NCBI GenBank assembly: GCA_002694745.1
Contig: NZMY01000014.1
Location: forward strand, 62,001-126,000
Length of the DNA stretch: 64,000 nucleotides
Reading direction: 5' to 3'
Source: Croceicoccus sp.
GTDB lineage: Bacteria; Pseudomonadota; Alphaproteobacteria; Sphingomonadales; Sphingomonadaceae
This document shows positions 38,467 through 48,313 of the stretch, piece by piece. Numbering within the stretch: position 1 is the stretch's first letter; each line of letters opens with the position of its first letter. The notes under the pieces are model-generated. The model saw nothing but the letters and a program-made list of their open reading frames with translations. It did not search any database and was not told the DNA's origin. A program made the translations under genes and the position numbers.

Positions 38467-39827
38467 GACGGTATGGCCTCCGGATTGGGTCGCGGGATAG
38501 TGTCGTGGGCGTCGTTCTCGCCCGATGCGGCATCGGTGGCCGCGCGGGCGGCGAACACCGCGCGCGCGGGTCTGTCGAGCATGCGCAGGAACAGCGCGGC
38601 GGCTGCGGCGATGGCAGCCAGCAGCGCGAAATAGGCGGGCACCGGAAGCACGCTCCACAGGCTGCCGACAAGGCCGCCCGCAAGGCTGCCGGTGAAGGTG
38701 GCGAAGAACCAGCTCGCCACCGTGCTCGCACCCAGGCGCTGCGGGGCGAGGCGTGCAAAGATGCCGAGGCCATTGGGCAGGATGTAAAGTTCGCCCGTGG
38801 TCAGGACGACGAAGAAAGCGACGAGCCACAGCCAGCTGGCGCGCGCGCCGTCCTGCACGCCCGCGACCAGCGCCAGCAGTACATAGGCGCCCGCCACGAT
38901 CAGCGCGCCGATCGCCATCTTATGCAGCGGCGAAGCCTCTGTCCCCGCCGCCGCCTGCCGCCGCCAGCGTGCCAGCAGGAAGGGCGTCATCAGGATCACC
39001 AGCAGCGGATTAAGCGACTGGAACCATGTCATCGGGATCTCCAGCGATCCCGCCGCGCGGTCCACCCCGCTGTCGGCCCACAGCGCGACCGTGTTGCCGA
39101 CCTGCTCGTAGGCGCTGCGGAAGACGGTCACCGCCAGCAGCAGCCCGCCCAGCAGCATCAATGTCGCCCGGTCGAAGCCGTCCCAGAATTTCACCTTGCC
39201 GCCTGTGGGCGTGACCGTCGAGCGATCCTCCACCGGAAGATATTTCCCGCCCCAGACATAGATCGCGAGTCCCGCCGCCATGCCGATGCCCGCCGCGCCG
39301 AAACCGTAGTGCCAGCCGTAGAATTCGCCCAATGTCCCGCAGATCAGCGGCGCGAGGAAGCCGCCGATGTTCACGCCGACGTAGTAGATATTATAGGCCC
39401 ACGGGCGGCGCGGATCGTTCGCCGAATACAGATCGTTGATCTGGCTGGGCAGGCTGGGAAGGAAGAACCCGTTGCCCAGCGCAATCGTGCCCAGCGCGAT
39501 GTAGAACAATGGCTCGAAGGTCATCATGAAATGACCCAGCGCCATGATCGACCCGCCAAGGATCACCGCACGGCGCTTGCCCAGCCAGCGGTCGGCGATG
39601 ATCCCGCCGAAGATCGGCGTGAAATAGGCAAAGGCGGTATAGGTGCCGTAGATGACCGAGGACATGCCCTGCTCGATCAGCAGTTCCATCGTCATGTAAT
39701 AGACGAGCAGCGCGCGCATGCCGTAGTAGGAGAACGTCTCCCACATATTGGTCAGTATCAGGATCGTCAGCCCGCGCGGCTGGCCGAACCAGCTCTTGCC
39801 GTCAGCGGGAGGGGCGCCGCCGGTCAC
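38463..39827 (-). CDS. POT/PTR2-family proton-dependent peptide transporter
   Basis: 454 residues, about 12 membrane spans, inner membrane. The PTR2 signature is FAYFTPIFGGIIADRWLGKRRAV (residues near 65-87), and the N-terminal WETFSYYGMRALLVYYM carries the conserved ExxERFxYY-type proton-coupling helix in the form ETFSYYG. It imports di- and tripeptides. It lies between the epimerase and the second serine hydrolase, with 4-base overlaps at both ends, so the genes are co-translated. Confidence 0.9.
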   Translation of the reverse strand: MTGGAPPADGKSWFGQPRGLTILILTNMWETFSYYGMRALLVYYMTMELLIEQGMSSVIYGTYTAFAYFTPIFGGIIADRWLGKRRAVILGGSIMALGHFMMTFEPLFYIALGTIALGNGFFLPSLPSQINDLYSANDPRRPWAYNIYYVGVNIGGFLAPLICGTLGEFYGWHYGFGAAGIGMAAGLAIYVWGGKYLPVEDRSTVTPTGGKVKFWDGFDRATLMLLGGLLLAVTVFRSAYEQVGNTVALWADSGVDRAAGSLEIPMTWFQSLNPLLVILMTPFLLARWRRQAAAGTEASPLHKMAIGALIVAGAYVLLALVAGVQDGARASWLWLVAFFVVLTTGELYILPNGLGIFARLAPQRLGASTVASWFFATFTGSLAGGLVGSLWSVLPVPAYFALLAAIAAAAALFLRMLDRPARAVFAARAATDAASGENDAHDTIPRPNPEAIPS

Positions 39828-40828
39828 GGCGCGTCGGGCCCGCCCCAGATGTCGTCGCCCGCCCAGATCGTGCCGTCACTGTAGGTGACCGAAGGCTCGC
39901 GGTCCTGCGCGAGGAAGGTCGGGCCGTCGAGGTCGACGAAATCGCACAATTGCGCGAGGACGAAGGCTGGGGCCATCGCAAGGCTGGTGCCGACCATGTT
40001 GCCGACCATCACCTGCAGGCCCGCCTCGCGGCTGGCCTTCGCGATCTTCAGCGCCTCTGTCAGCCCGCCGCATTTGTCGAGCTTGATGTTGTTGACGGTA
40101 AACCGCCCGGCGAGGCCCGGCACATCCGCGCTGGTGAGCGCGCTTTCGTCCGCCGCGACCGGCATGGGGCTGGTGAAGCCTTCGAGATCGGCTTCGCGCC
40201 CGCGCGCCAGCGGCTGTTCCAGCAGCGACACCCGGCAGGCGTCGAGCGCGGCGGCCAGTTCGCCCAGCTCGGCAAGCGTGAAGCCCTGATTGGCATCGAC
40301 GCCCAGCCAGACATCGGGCCGCGCAAGCCGGATGGCGCGCACGCGTTCGATGTCGAGATTAAGTTCGCCGGTCAGCTTGACCTTTATGGCGCGGGCGGCG
40401 GCATAGGCCTTTGCCCCTGCCGCCATCTTTTCGGGGCTGTCCGCGCCCAGCGTGAAGGTCGTGACGACGGGCCTAGGCGCGTCGATCCCGGCCAGTTGCC
40501 ATGCGGGGACGCCCTTCTGCTTCGCCTCGAGATCCCAGAGCGCGCAGTCGACCGCGTTGCGGCCCCCGCCCGCGGGCATCAGGTCCTGCAGCGCGGCGCG
40601 GTCGATGCCCGCTTCGATCCCGCCGCGCGCGGCCTCTATGTCGGCGATCATGTTGTCGGCGTCGTCGTTCAGATAATAGACCCCGCCGCCTTCGCCGCGG
40701 CCGGTGTGGGTGCCGTCGGACAGGGTGGCGACGACCACCTCGGTCTCCTCGAACACATGGCCCGAGATGCGGAAAGGGGCGGCAAGGCGCAGTTTTTCGC
40801 GCCTTGTGTCCAGCGTAAGATGGCTCAT
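39824..40828 (-). CDS. Dipeptide epimerase (L-Ala-D/L-Glu epimerase type, enolase superfamily)
   Basis: 334 residues. The enolase-superfamily barrel has the K-x-K pair in AIKVKLTG, metal ligands in VDANQGF, LLEQPL and AADES, and the second acid/base Lys in NNIKLDKCGG. The DGT/DxD specificity element near the C-terminus (MVGNMVGTSLAMAPA) is typical of AE epimerases, which convert L-Ala-D-Glu from peptidoglycan to L-Ala-L-Glu. It overlaps both neighbours by ATGA. Together with a peptide transporter this suggests use of muropeptides or D-containing dipeptides. Confidence 0.87.
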   Translation of the reverse strand: MSHLTLDTRREKLRLAAPFRISGHVFEETEVVVATLSDGTHTGRGEGGGVYYLNDDADNMIADIEAARGGIEAGIDRAALQDLMPAGGGRNAVDCALWDLEAKQKGVPAWQLAGIDAPRPVVTTFTLGADSPEKMAAGAKAYAAARAIKVKLTGELNLDIERVRAIRLARPDVWLGVDANQGFTLAELGELAAALDACRVSLLEQPLARGREADLEGFTSPMPVAADESALTSADVPGLAGRFTVNNIKLDKCGGLTEALKIAKASREAGLQVMVGNMVGTSLAMAPAFVLAQLCDFVDLDGPTFLAQDREPSVTYSDGTIWAGDDIWGGPDAP

Positions 40829-42849
40829 CAGTAGTTCGTCCCGATGCCGAAGAGATGGAAGGCGGCGGCCAGCCAGACCATGACGATGCCGGCCAGCAGC
40901 AGCAGCACGCTCCAGACCTTTGCGGTCCAGCGGCGGCGGCCGGTCCAGACCTGCCACAGATACCAGGCGAACACCGCCAGACCGCCGATGAAGACGACCA
41001 GCGTCAGCACCTGCAGCACGATGGTGATGGCATCGAACGCCCCGCCCAGATTGGTAAGGTCGGCGAACATCATCGTGATGAGGACGCCCCAGCCGACCAG
41101 CACCAGCACCATCAGCAGCGCGGCAAGGCGCGACAGGCGGTAGCCGAGCCTCTGGCGGCCCTCCAGCGGCAAAGGCGCGCCGTAATGGCGGCGCACCAGT
41201 GCGCGCACCGGCCACAGCAGGGCGGTCAGCAGCAGGATCACCAGCGCGGCACCGATCAGCGGCATCAGCAGCGCGGCGTTCTTGTACCACACGGGGCGTT
41301 CGAACACGGTGAAGGCCGACATGATCGACAGGCTGAAACGCGTGACCTCGCCGTCCTCGACCCGCGCGGCGAGGCGGGTGTGGCTGTTGAGGTCCTGCCA
41401 GACGAAGGGCTCGACCTCGACCCATTTGGCGGGGCGGCCGGCCAGGCCCATGCCGGGCGGCAGGATCAGCTCGCCATCGGGGCCGACCGACACGGTGGAC
41501 TGCCCGATCAGCTGGGTGATGTTGAGGAACGTCGAATCCGCGCGGCGCGAAGCCACCCAGTTGCCCGCCAGCATCTGCGCGTGCCGTGCCGATTCCTCGG
41601 GCGGGACGCGGCTGGTGATCGGATCGCCGGGGAAGTACCGGTCGGCGAATTCGGTGAACAGGTTGATGCGCACGCCATTGACCGCGCCTTCCTCGCCCCC
41701 GCTGTTGAACGAGGCATAGAGGCCAACGTCTTCGTCCATGAACAGGTGCAGCGAGGTGTGGAAGCCGCCGAGGTCGCCGAGATGGGCGATCACCCGCTCG
41801 TCATTGATGTTGGTTTCGAAGAAACCCATCATCATGCGGTCGAGCGGGGGCAGCAGCGTGGTCGCCGTTGTGTGCATGTAGCGGGCGGTTTCAGGCTTCA
41901 GGATGCGATTGCCGTTCAGCTCGCCATTGTTGAGATGCGCCATCATGAAGCGCGCCATGTCCTCGCCGGTCGAGGACATCGATCCGGCGGGCGCGGGGCC
42001 GACGATCTCGAACGGCACGACCTCGCCCGACATCTTGTCATAGCCGGTCGCCATGTTCGGCTGCAGATTGGCGGGCAGCGGCTGGCGAAAGCTGGAATTG
42101 TCCATGCCCAGCGGGCCGAAGATATGCCGCTCGACATAATCGTCGAAAGGCTCGCCCGATACGCGCTCGACGATATAGCCGGCGAGCGAGGTGCCGTAGT
42201 TGGAATAGGCGGGCGTGGTGCCGGGCGCGAAGATGCGCCGGGGGATCCAGCGCTTCAGCAGCTCGTCATAGGGCGGGATCGCGTCGCGGTCGCTGCCGAT
42301 CAGGTCCTTCACCTGCTCTTCGAAACCGGCGGTATGCGTCATCAGCTGGCGCATCGTCACCGGCTGGCCGTCATAGGCGGGAATCTCGAAGTCGAGATAT
42401 TGGTTGATGTCGGCGTCGAGGTCGATCTTGCCCTGTTCGACCTGCTGCATGACCGCGGTCCAGGTGATCAGCTTGGATACCGAACCGGGGCGGAACAGGG
42501 TCTTTTCGGGGTCGACCGGCGTGCGGCTTTCGACATCGGCATAGCCGAAGCCGCGCTGGGTCAGGATCTCGCCGTCCTTGACGACCACCACCACCGCGCC
42601 CGCGATGTCGCCGTCGCCGATCGCATAGGGCATGTAGCCGTCGAGCCATGCGTCGAGGTCGTTCTTGGTCAACGGCGCGCCATTGCCGTCCGGCATGGTG
42701 GAATCGCCCGATGCGGAGGCCGCGTTGGCGGGCTGCGCCTGTTCCGGCGCCCCCGGGGCGGGGGCCTGTGCCATCAGCATCGTGCCGAGCGAAGCGAGAA
42801 GCATGCAGAGCGCGAGCACGCCCGCGAAGGGAAATCTGACTATGCGCAT
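40828..42849 (-). CDS. Serine hydrolase with C-terminal membrane domain
   Basis: 673 residues from ATG 42849, chosen because GGGGG lies a few bases upstream and MRIVRFPFAGVLALCMLLASLGTMLMAQ is a signal peptide. The beta-lactamase-like domain spans about 55-410: Ser123 in PGSVSKLI, Tyr in AYSNYGTSLAG, and H-L-G-D as third motif. A beta-rich linker is followed by about five membrane segments (KNAALLMPLIGAALVILLLTALL to VLLLLAGIVMVWLAAAF). Related to pbp4b/EstB-type hydrolases; the substrate is unknown. First gene of the epimerase/POT operon, divergent from the XRE-cupin regulator. Confidence 0.83.
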   Translation of the reverse strand: MRIVRFPFAGVLALCMLLASLGTMLMAQAPAPGAPEQAQPANAASASGDSTMPDGNGAPLTKNDLDAWLDGYMPYAIGDGDIAGAVVVVVKDGEILTQRGFGYADVESRTPVDPEKTLFRPGSVSKLITWTAVMQQVEQGKIDLDADINQYLDFEIPAYDGQPVTMRQLMTHTAGFEEQVKDLIGSDRDAIPPYDELLKRWIPRRIFAPGTTPAYSNYGTSLAGYIVERVSGEPFDDYVERHIFGPLGMDNSSFRQPLPANLQPNMATGYDKMSGEVVPFEIVGPAPAGSMSSTGEDMARFMMAHLNNGELNGNRILKPETARYMHTTATTLLPPLDRMMMGFFETNINDERVIAHLGDLGGFHTSLHLFMDEDVGLYASFNSGGEEGAVNGVRINLFTEFADRYFPGDPITSRVPPEESARHAQMLAGNWVASRRADSTFLNITQLIGQSTVSVGPDGELILPPGMGLAGRPAKWVEVEPFVWQDLNSHTRLAARVEDGEVTRFSLSIMSAFTVFERPVWYKNAALLMPLIGAALVILLLTALLWPVRALVRRHYGAPLPLEGRQRLGYRLSRLAALLMVLVLVGWGVLITMMFADLTNLGGAFDAITIVLQVLTLVVFIGGLAVFAWYLWQVWTGRRRWTAKVWSVLLLLAGIVMVWLAAAFHLFGIGTNY

Positions 42850-42960
42850 GGAACCCCCAAAATCCGACCCATGTTGCCTCGACCGCGTTTCGCGGCTAAC
42901 CTCGAGCGGCAAACTTTTGACGTAATCGGGACATAATGATCCTAATCAGAGAATTGTCAA

Positions 42961-43617
42961 ATGGGGAAATCTGAAGCGATCTCCTCGCCGGACCGGCATC
43001 CGACGCTGGGCAGCCTGCTGAAGGGGCTGCGCAGCCGGAAGGGCTGGACGCTCAAGGAAATGAGCGCGGAAACCGGCATCCCCGTATCGACGCTGTCAAA
43101 GGTCGAGCATGACCGGCTGACGCTGACCTATGACAAGCTGATGCAGCTGAGCCAGCGGCTGGGCATTCGGCTGTCCGAGCTGTTCGCCGAGCCGGCGGAG
43201 CGCGAGGAGGACCGGGCGGTCACCGGACGGCGCAGCATCGGCCGGGCCGACCGCGCGGTGCGGGTGACGACGCCCAATTACGACTATCACTACATGTGCC
43301 CCGAACTGCGGCAGAAGATGATGATCCCGATCATCACCACGATCCGCGCCCGCACGGCAGAGGAGTTCGGCAGGCTGGTGCGCCATCCGGGCGAGGAATA
43401 TATCCACGTCCTCGACGGCAGCATCGTCGTGCATACCGAGTTCTACGAACCGGTCACGCTGCACAAGGGCGATGGCATCTATATCGATTCCGACATGGGC
43501 CACGCCTATGTCGTCGCCGACGGCTGCGACGAGGCGCAGGTGCTGGGCGTGTGTTCGAGCCGCGAACAGGATTTCGCCGACTCGCTGATGTCGATCTACG
43601 GCCCCGAACGAGGGTAG
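42961..43617 (+). CDS. XRE-family regulator with C-terminal cupin
   Basis: 218 residues. An HTH_XRE domain at about 17-70 (LLKGLRSRKGWTLKEMSAETGIPVSTLSKVEHDRLTL) and a cupin barrel at about 135-205 (HPGEEYIHVLDGSIVVHTEF, DSDMGHAYV). Such regulators bind DNA through the HTH and sense a small ligand through the cupin. It reads divergently from the serine-hydrolase/epimerase/POT operon, 111 bases away, so it is the likely local regulator, with a dipeptide or amino acid as a possible effector. Confidence 0.9.
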   Translation: MGKSEAISSPDRHPTLGSLLKGLRSRKGWTLKEMSAETGIPVSTLSKVEHDRLTLTYDKLMQLSQRLGIRLSELFAEPAEREEDRAVTGRRSIGRADRAVRVTTPNYDYHYMCPELRQKMMIPIITTIRARTAEEFGRLVRHPGEEYIHVLDGSIVVHTEFYEPVTLHKGDGIYIDSDMGHAYVVADGCDEAQVLGVCSSREQDFADSLMSIYGPERG

Positions 43618-43642
43618 CCCCCGCCTGCGCCGCGCGCCGCGA

Positions 43643-44677
43643 TCAGACCGCGATGCGCAGCGGGATGCGGGCCAGCATGGTGTGCGCGGTCATATAGAGC
43701 GCCGCGCCGCCGTCCTCGCCCCGCCCGATCGCGCAATTGGCGATGGCCGTGCCCGTGCCGATCAGACCCAGCAACGTGCCGTCCGGCGACAGCACATGGA
43801 CGCCGCCGGGTCCGGTGGCGAAGACATGGCCCGCCTTGTCGGTCTTGATCCCGTCGGGAAGGCCGGGAAGGCCCTTCTCGTGCCATGCGGTCATGTCGTG
43901 GAACAGCCGCGCCGGACCGGTCGGCGTGCCGTCCGCCCCCAGCGGATAGGCCAGCACCTGCGGTCGCTGCTCGTCCGACAGCGCAAGATAGAGCGTGCGT
44001 TCGTCGGGCGAGAGCGCGACGCCGTTGGGCCTGCGGTGTTCGTCCAGCAGCAGCAAGGTCCCGTCGGGCCGGCGCAGGTACAGCCCGTTGGAGGTCACTT
44101 CGCGCAGCGGCGATTGCTCAGCATCGGCGAAGCCATAGGGCGGATCGGTGAAATAGATCGCGCCGCTGCGCGCCATGGTCAGATCGTTGGGGCTGTTAAA
44201 GCGCTTGCCGTCGTAGCGGTCCACCAGCACCGTGCGCTGCATCGTCGCAAGATCGCGCGCCGAGATATTGCGCGACCCGCTGTCGGCGAAGACCAGTCGG
44301 CCCATGGAATCTATCGCCATGCCGTTCGCCCCCGCCTCGCGGATCTCGGGCGGGACGGTGCCCTCGAGGCCCGAGGGGCGGAGGAATTCCTCCACCTCTC
44401 CGCCGGGGACATAGCGGTACATCACATTATTGCCGGGGTCGTTGAACAGCAGATAGCCCGCGGGCACCCACACCGGCCCTTCGGCCCAGCCATAGCCGGT
44501 GGCGAGCACTTCGGGGCGGGCGGCAGGGTCGACGATCTGCAAAAGCGCGGGATCGAACTGCTCTACCCCGCCGACATATTCGCGTGGCGGCGGCGGGGCG
44601 CCTTCCATGCGCGCGGCGCAGGCGGCCAGCGGTGCGGCGGCCATGCCGGCGATCAGCGCCCGGCGCGTGACGTTCAT
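43643..44677 (-). CDS. SMP-30/gluconolactonase family protein, exported
   Basis: 344 residues. The N-terminus has twin arginines and a lipobox (TRRALIAGMAAAPLAAC), so it is probably a Tat- or Sec-exported lipoprotein. The beta-propeller includes GYGWAEGPVWVPAG, FNSPNDLTMARSGAIYFTDPPYG and HRRPNGVALSPDERTLY, which supply metal ligands Glu, Asn and Asp typical of SMP-30 lactonases. It probably hydrolyses sugar lactones to sugar acids. It overlaps the GntP permease upstream by ATGA, and the permease could import the acid product. Confidence 0.87.
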   Translation of the reverse strand: MNVTRRALIAGMAAAPLAACAARMEGAPPPPREYVGGVEQFDPALLQIVDPAARPEVLATGYGWAEGPVWVPAGYLLFNDPGNNVMYRYVPGGEVEEFLRPSGLEGTVPPEIREAGANGMAIDSMGRLVFADSGSRNISARDLATMQRTVLVDRYDGKRFNSPNDLTMARSGAIYFTDPPYGFADAEQSPLREVTSNGLYLRRPDGTLLLLDEHRRPNGVALSPDERTLYLALSDEQRPQVLAYPLGADGTPTGPARLFHDMTAWHEKGLPGLPDGIKTDKAGHVFATGPGGVHVLSPDGTLLGLIGTGTAIANCAIGRGEDGGAALYMTAHTMLARIPLRIAV

Positions 44678-46020
44678 GCGAACGGCCAAAGGATCGCCGC
44701 CATGACGAACATGATGCAGCCTGCGATTGTCGAGCATATGGTCCAACTCCTGAGTGTCTGCGCTTCGGTGAGGCCAAGGAACTGCTTGACCAGCCAGAAG
44801 CCGGTATCGTTGACATGGCTGACCACCGTGGCGCCCGCGCCGATGGCCACGGTAACCAGCGCGACCTGCGCCGGCGAAAGCCCTGCGGCCGCGATCAGCG
44901 GCGCGGCGAGGCCGCCTGCCGTCACCATCGCCACCGTCGCCGAACCCTGCGCCACGCGGACGAAAGCGGACAGCAGGAAGGCGAAGACGAGCGGCGAAAG
45001 ATTGGCCGAGGCGACGAGATCGGTGATCCGCTCGCCCGCGCCCGACTGGATCAGCACTTCCTTGTAGGCTGCGCCCGCCCCGACGACGAGGACCATCAGG
45101 CCTGCCGGTGCCAGCGCGCGGGTCATGACGTCGGATATGATCCCCAGCGATGCGTGCGACACGAAGCGCAGCCACAGGGCCACGAAGGCGCAGGCGATCA
45201 GCAAGGCGCTGAACGGGTGGCCGATGAACAGCACGGCCTGGCGGAGCGGGCTGGCGGGCATCAGCCATTCGGCCACGGCAGCCAGCATGATCAGGGCCAG
45301 TGGCACCAGCATGCCCGCCAGCGCGGGACCGAAACCGATGGGATGGATCGGCGCGGCACCCTCGTTCAGGCGGGGCGGGGGCGACAGATCGCCGAACCCG
45401 GGCGCACCATGGGCCAGCCTGGCATAGATCGGGCCTGCGACGATGGCGGCGGGTATGCCGCAGGCAAAGCCGTAGATTACCATCAGCCCGTAATCGGTGC
45501 CCAGCAGTTCCGCCACCGCGACCGCCCCCGGATGCGGCGGCAGCAGCGCATGCATGACCATCAGCGCGGCCAGCAGCGGAAGCGCGAAGAAGGTGACCCG
45601 CCGACCCGACCTGAGCGAAAGAGTGGTGACCAGCGGGGCGAGCACGATGAAGGCGACATCGAAGAACAGCGGTATGCCGACGATGATGCCGATCGCGGTC
45701 AGCGCCCATGTCGCGCGCTTCTCTCCGAATGCGGCCAGCAGCCGGTGGGCGAGCGCGGCGACGCCGCCGCTCGCCTCCAGCAATCCGCCCAGCATCGCGC
45801 CGAGGCCGATGACCACCGCGACGAAGCCCAGCGCCTGTCCGGTGCCGGTGCGCACCGCCTCGATCACCTCGTCGGGTTTGCCGCCCAGCGCGAGGCCGGT
45901 GCCGAGCGCGACCACCAGCAGCGCAATGAAGGCGGGCACCTTGAAGCGCAGCACCAGGCCGATCAGCGCCGCGATGCTGAGTGCGACGATGACGAGGACG
46001 GGTCCGGTACCGGCGCTCAT
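44674..46020 (-). CDS. GntP-family gluconate:H+ symporter
   Basis: 448 residues, 12-14 membrane spans. GntP features include IVGIPLFFDVAFIVLAPL and LPPHPGAVAVAELLGTDYG in the first half, and RVAQGSATVAMVTAGG and SHVNDTGFWLVKQFLGL in the second. It imports gluconate or related sugar acids with protons. Eight bases separate it from the GH3 gene upstream and it overlaps the lactonase downstream, so glycosidase, permease and lactonase are co-transcribed. Confidence 0.92.
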   Translation of the reverse strand: MSAGTGPVLVIVALSIAALIGLVLRFKVPAFIALLVVALGTGLALGGKPDEVIEAVRTGTGQALGFVAVVIGLGAMLGGLLEASGGVAALAHRLLAAFGEKRATWALTAIGIIVGIPLFFDVAFIVLAPLVTTLSLRSGRRVTFFALPLLAALMVMHALLPPHPGAVAVAELLGTDYGLMVIYGFACGIPAAIVAGPIYARLAHGAPGFGDLSPPPRLNEGAAPIHPIGFGPALAGMLVPLALIMLAAVAEWLMPASPLRQAVLFIGHPFSALLIACAFVALWLRFVSHASLGIISDVMTRALAPAGLMVLVVGAGAAYKEVLIQSGAGERITDLVASANLSPLVFAFLLSAFVRVAQGSATVAMVTAGGLAAPLIAAAGLSPAQVALVTVAIGAGATVVSHVNDTGFWLVKQFLGLTEAQTLRSWTICSTIAGCIMFVMAAILWPFA

Positions 46021-46027
46021 CGTAATA

Positions 46028-48313
46028 TCAGCCCAGCGTGACTTGCGTGGCGAGCGCGGCCCCCGCCAGCGCACCGGCGGCGAGGTCGTAGGCGGACGGC
46101 ACGGCGATGGCGGTCGTCAGGCGGATGTCGTCGGACGATGCGCCGACCATGCATTCGACCGGCCCTGCCGCGACCTTCCAGCCGTCGTCCCAATAGGCGA
46201 ACTGGTCGCTGGAAAGCGCGAAGCCGACCCGCCGCGATTCGCCGGGGGCGAGCGTGATCCTTGCGAAACCGCGTAGTTCCCTGACCGGACGCGCAAGGCC
46301 GGGGACGGGGGCACGGATATAGAGCTGCACCACCTCGTCCGCTGCGACAGGGCCCGAATTGGTGACGGTGACGGCGACCATGTGGTTTTTCGCGCCCTGC
46401 CCTTCGGCGCGCAGGTCGGAATAGTCGAACCGGCTATAGGAGAGGCCGTGGCCGAACGGGAACAGCGGACCAATATCGGCGTCGCGATAGCGCGCGCTGT
46501 CGACGGCGAGATCCGGATTGGCGGGGCGGCCCGTCGGGGGATGCGCGTAGAACAGGGGCAGCTGTCCGCCGTTTCGCGGTATGCCCATCGGCAGGCGCCC
46601 AGCCGGAGACACGCGGCCCATCAGCACGTCGGCGATGGCATGGCCGCTCTCATTGCCGAGGAACCATGTTTCTAGCACCGCCGGGATACCCTCCAGCGCC
46701 GATTCCAGCGCGAGCGGACGGCCATTCATCAGCACGGCGACGATGGGCTTGCCGGTGGCGCGCAGCGCCTCGATCAGGGCAAGCTGCGCGCCGGGGAGGG
46801 TGATGTCCGACCGGCTGCGCGCCTCGCCCGAATAATCGTAATCCTCGCCCAGAGCGATGATGGTGATGTCCGCTTGTTCGGCTGCCGCGACGGCGGCGGG
46901 GATGCCCGCAGTATCGCCGCTGCGCGTATCGACGCCGGGGGCGAAGCGGACCGTCGCCCGTTCGGCCAGCGCTTGCCGCAGCGTTATCGATTCGTCCTTG
47001 TTCCCGCGCGCGCGCCATGATCCCAGCGTGCTGTTGGCATCGTCCGCCAGCGCGCCGATCAGCGCGATGGTCCGGCCCGAACGGATCGGCAGCGTCGCGC
47101 CTTCGTTGCGCAGCAATACGATGGAGCGCTCCGCCGCGCGGCGGGCGGCGGCGCGGTGGTCCGCCGATTGCAGCACGGTCTTTTCGCGCGCGGCATCGCC
47201 GAAACGATAGGGATCGTCGAACAGGCCCAGCCGCGCCTTGGCGGCAAGGATGCGGCCCACCGCTTCGTCGACCAGCGGCAGCAGCGACGGATCGGCCGCT
47301 ACCGCCGGGGCGAGGTGGTCGGCATAGGTGTTGCTCGTCATATCCATGTCGACGCTGGCCCGCAGCGCCAGCGCCGCGGCCTGCGCAGGGGTCGCCGCCG
47401 CGCCGTGGGCGATCAGCTCCTTAATCGCGTTCCAGTCGCTGACCACCAGTCCCTGATAGTCCCATTCCTCGCGCAAAATGCCGCGCACCAGCGCTTCGTT
47501 GCCCGTCGTGGGCACGCCGGACAGATCGTTGAACGCGGTCATCATCGTGCCGACGCCTGCATGGGATGCGGCATGGAACGGCGCGAGATAGGTTTCGCGC
47601 AATGTGCGTTCGGACAATTCGGCGCTGTCGTAATCGCGCCCGCCGATCGCTGCGCCATAGGCGCCCATGTGCTTGGCGCAGGCCAGCACCGTGTCGGGAT
47701 TGGCGGGGTCCGCCGTCTGGAAGCCCTCGATCTGCGCGACTGCGATGCGCGCGCCCAGATAGGGGTCCTCGCCCGCGCCTTCGACCACGCGGCCCCAGCG
47801 CGCGTCGCGGGCGATGTCGATCATCGGCGCGAAGGTCCAGTGCAGCCCGCTGACCGAAGCCTCAACCGCCGCAATCCGGGCGGCCTGGTGCGCGACATCG
47901 GGATCGAAACTGGCCGCCATCGCCAGCGGCACGGGGAAGATCGTGCGATAGCCGTGCACGACATCCATCGCGAACAGCAGCGGAATGCCCAGCCGCGATT
48001 CCTCGACCGCGACGCGTTGCAGCGCCTGCAGCGGCTGCGCCCCCGCGACATGCAGGAAGGACCCGACGCGGCCTGCGCGCACCTTGTCCAGCGCGGCCTC
48101 GTCCAGCCGGGAATTCAGCGCGATCTGGCGTCCGCCCGCGATCTGGACCATCTGGCCGATCTTCTCGTCCAGCGTCATCGCGGCGAGCAGCGTGTCGATG
48201 CGGTTTCGCTGCGCGGAAGACAGTTTTTGTGCAGGCGCGGCGAGCGCGGGAAAGCGGGCGGTGGCGGCGAGCAGCGTGCCTGCCGCGATCAGGCTGCGGC
48301 GGTCGAGCTTCAT
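46028..48313 (-). CDS. GH3 beta-glucosidase, BglX-type, periplasmic
   Basis: 761 residues with a signal peptide (RRSLIAAGTLLAATARFPALAA, Tat-like). GH3 N-terminal barrel: GRVVEGAGEDPYLGARIAVAQIEGFQ and the nucleophile Asp in YQGLVVSDWNAIKEL. The (alpha/beta) sandwich domain includes IALGEDYDYSGEARSRSDITLPGAQ, where the acid/base Glu lies, and a C-terminal fibronectin-like domain ends the protein. It releases glucose or related sugars from beta-linked oligosaccharides. It overlaps the upstream oxidoreductase gene by ATGA. Confidence 0.92.
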   Translation of the reverse strand: MKLDRRSLIAAGTLLAATARFPALAAPAQKLSSAQRNRIDTLLAAMTLDEKIGQMVQIAGGRQIALNSRLDEAALDKVRAGRVGSFLHVAGAQPLQALQRVAVEESRLGIPLLFAMDVVHGYRTIFPVPLAMAASFDPDVAHQAARIAAVEASVSGLHWTFAPMIDIARDARWGRVVEGAGEDPYLGARIAVAQIEGFQTADPANPDTVLACAKHMGAYGAAIGGRDYDSAELSERTLRETYLAPFHAASHAGVGTMMTAFNDLSGVPTTGNEALVRGILREEWDYQGLVVSDWNAIKELIAHGAAATPAQAAALALRASVDMDMTSNTYADHLAPAVAADPSLLPLVDEAVGRILAAKARLGLFDDPYRFGDAAREKTVLQSADHRAAARRAAERSIVLLRNEGATLPIRSGRTIALIGALADDANSTLGSWRARGNKDESITLRQALAERATVRFAPGVDTRSGDTAGIPAAVAAAEQADITIIALGEDYDYSGEARSRSDITLPGAQLALIEALRATGKPIVAVLMNGRPLALESALEGIPAVLETWFLGNESGHAIADVLMGRVSPAGRLPMGIPRNGGQLPLFYAHPPTGRPANPDLAVDSARYRDADIGPLFPFGHGLSYSRFDYSDLRAEGQGAKNHMVAVTVTNSGPVAADEVVQLYIRAPVPGLARPVRELRGFARITLAPGESRRVGFALSSDQFAYWDDGWKVAAGPVECMVGASSDDIRLTTAIAVPSAYDLAAGALAGAALATQVTLG

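Noticed and set aside
42917-42945. TTGACG followed by TAAT-like boxes as a sigma-70 promoter for the XRE-cupin gene
   Set aside because: The -35-like box is good, but no -10 box has acceptable spacing, so I did not list it as a feature.
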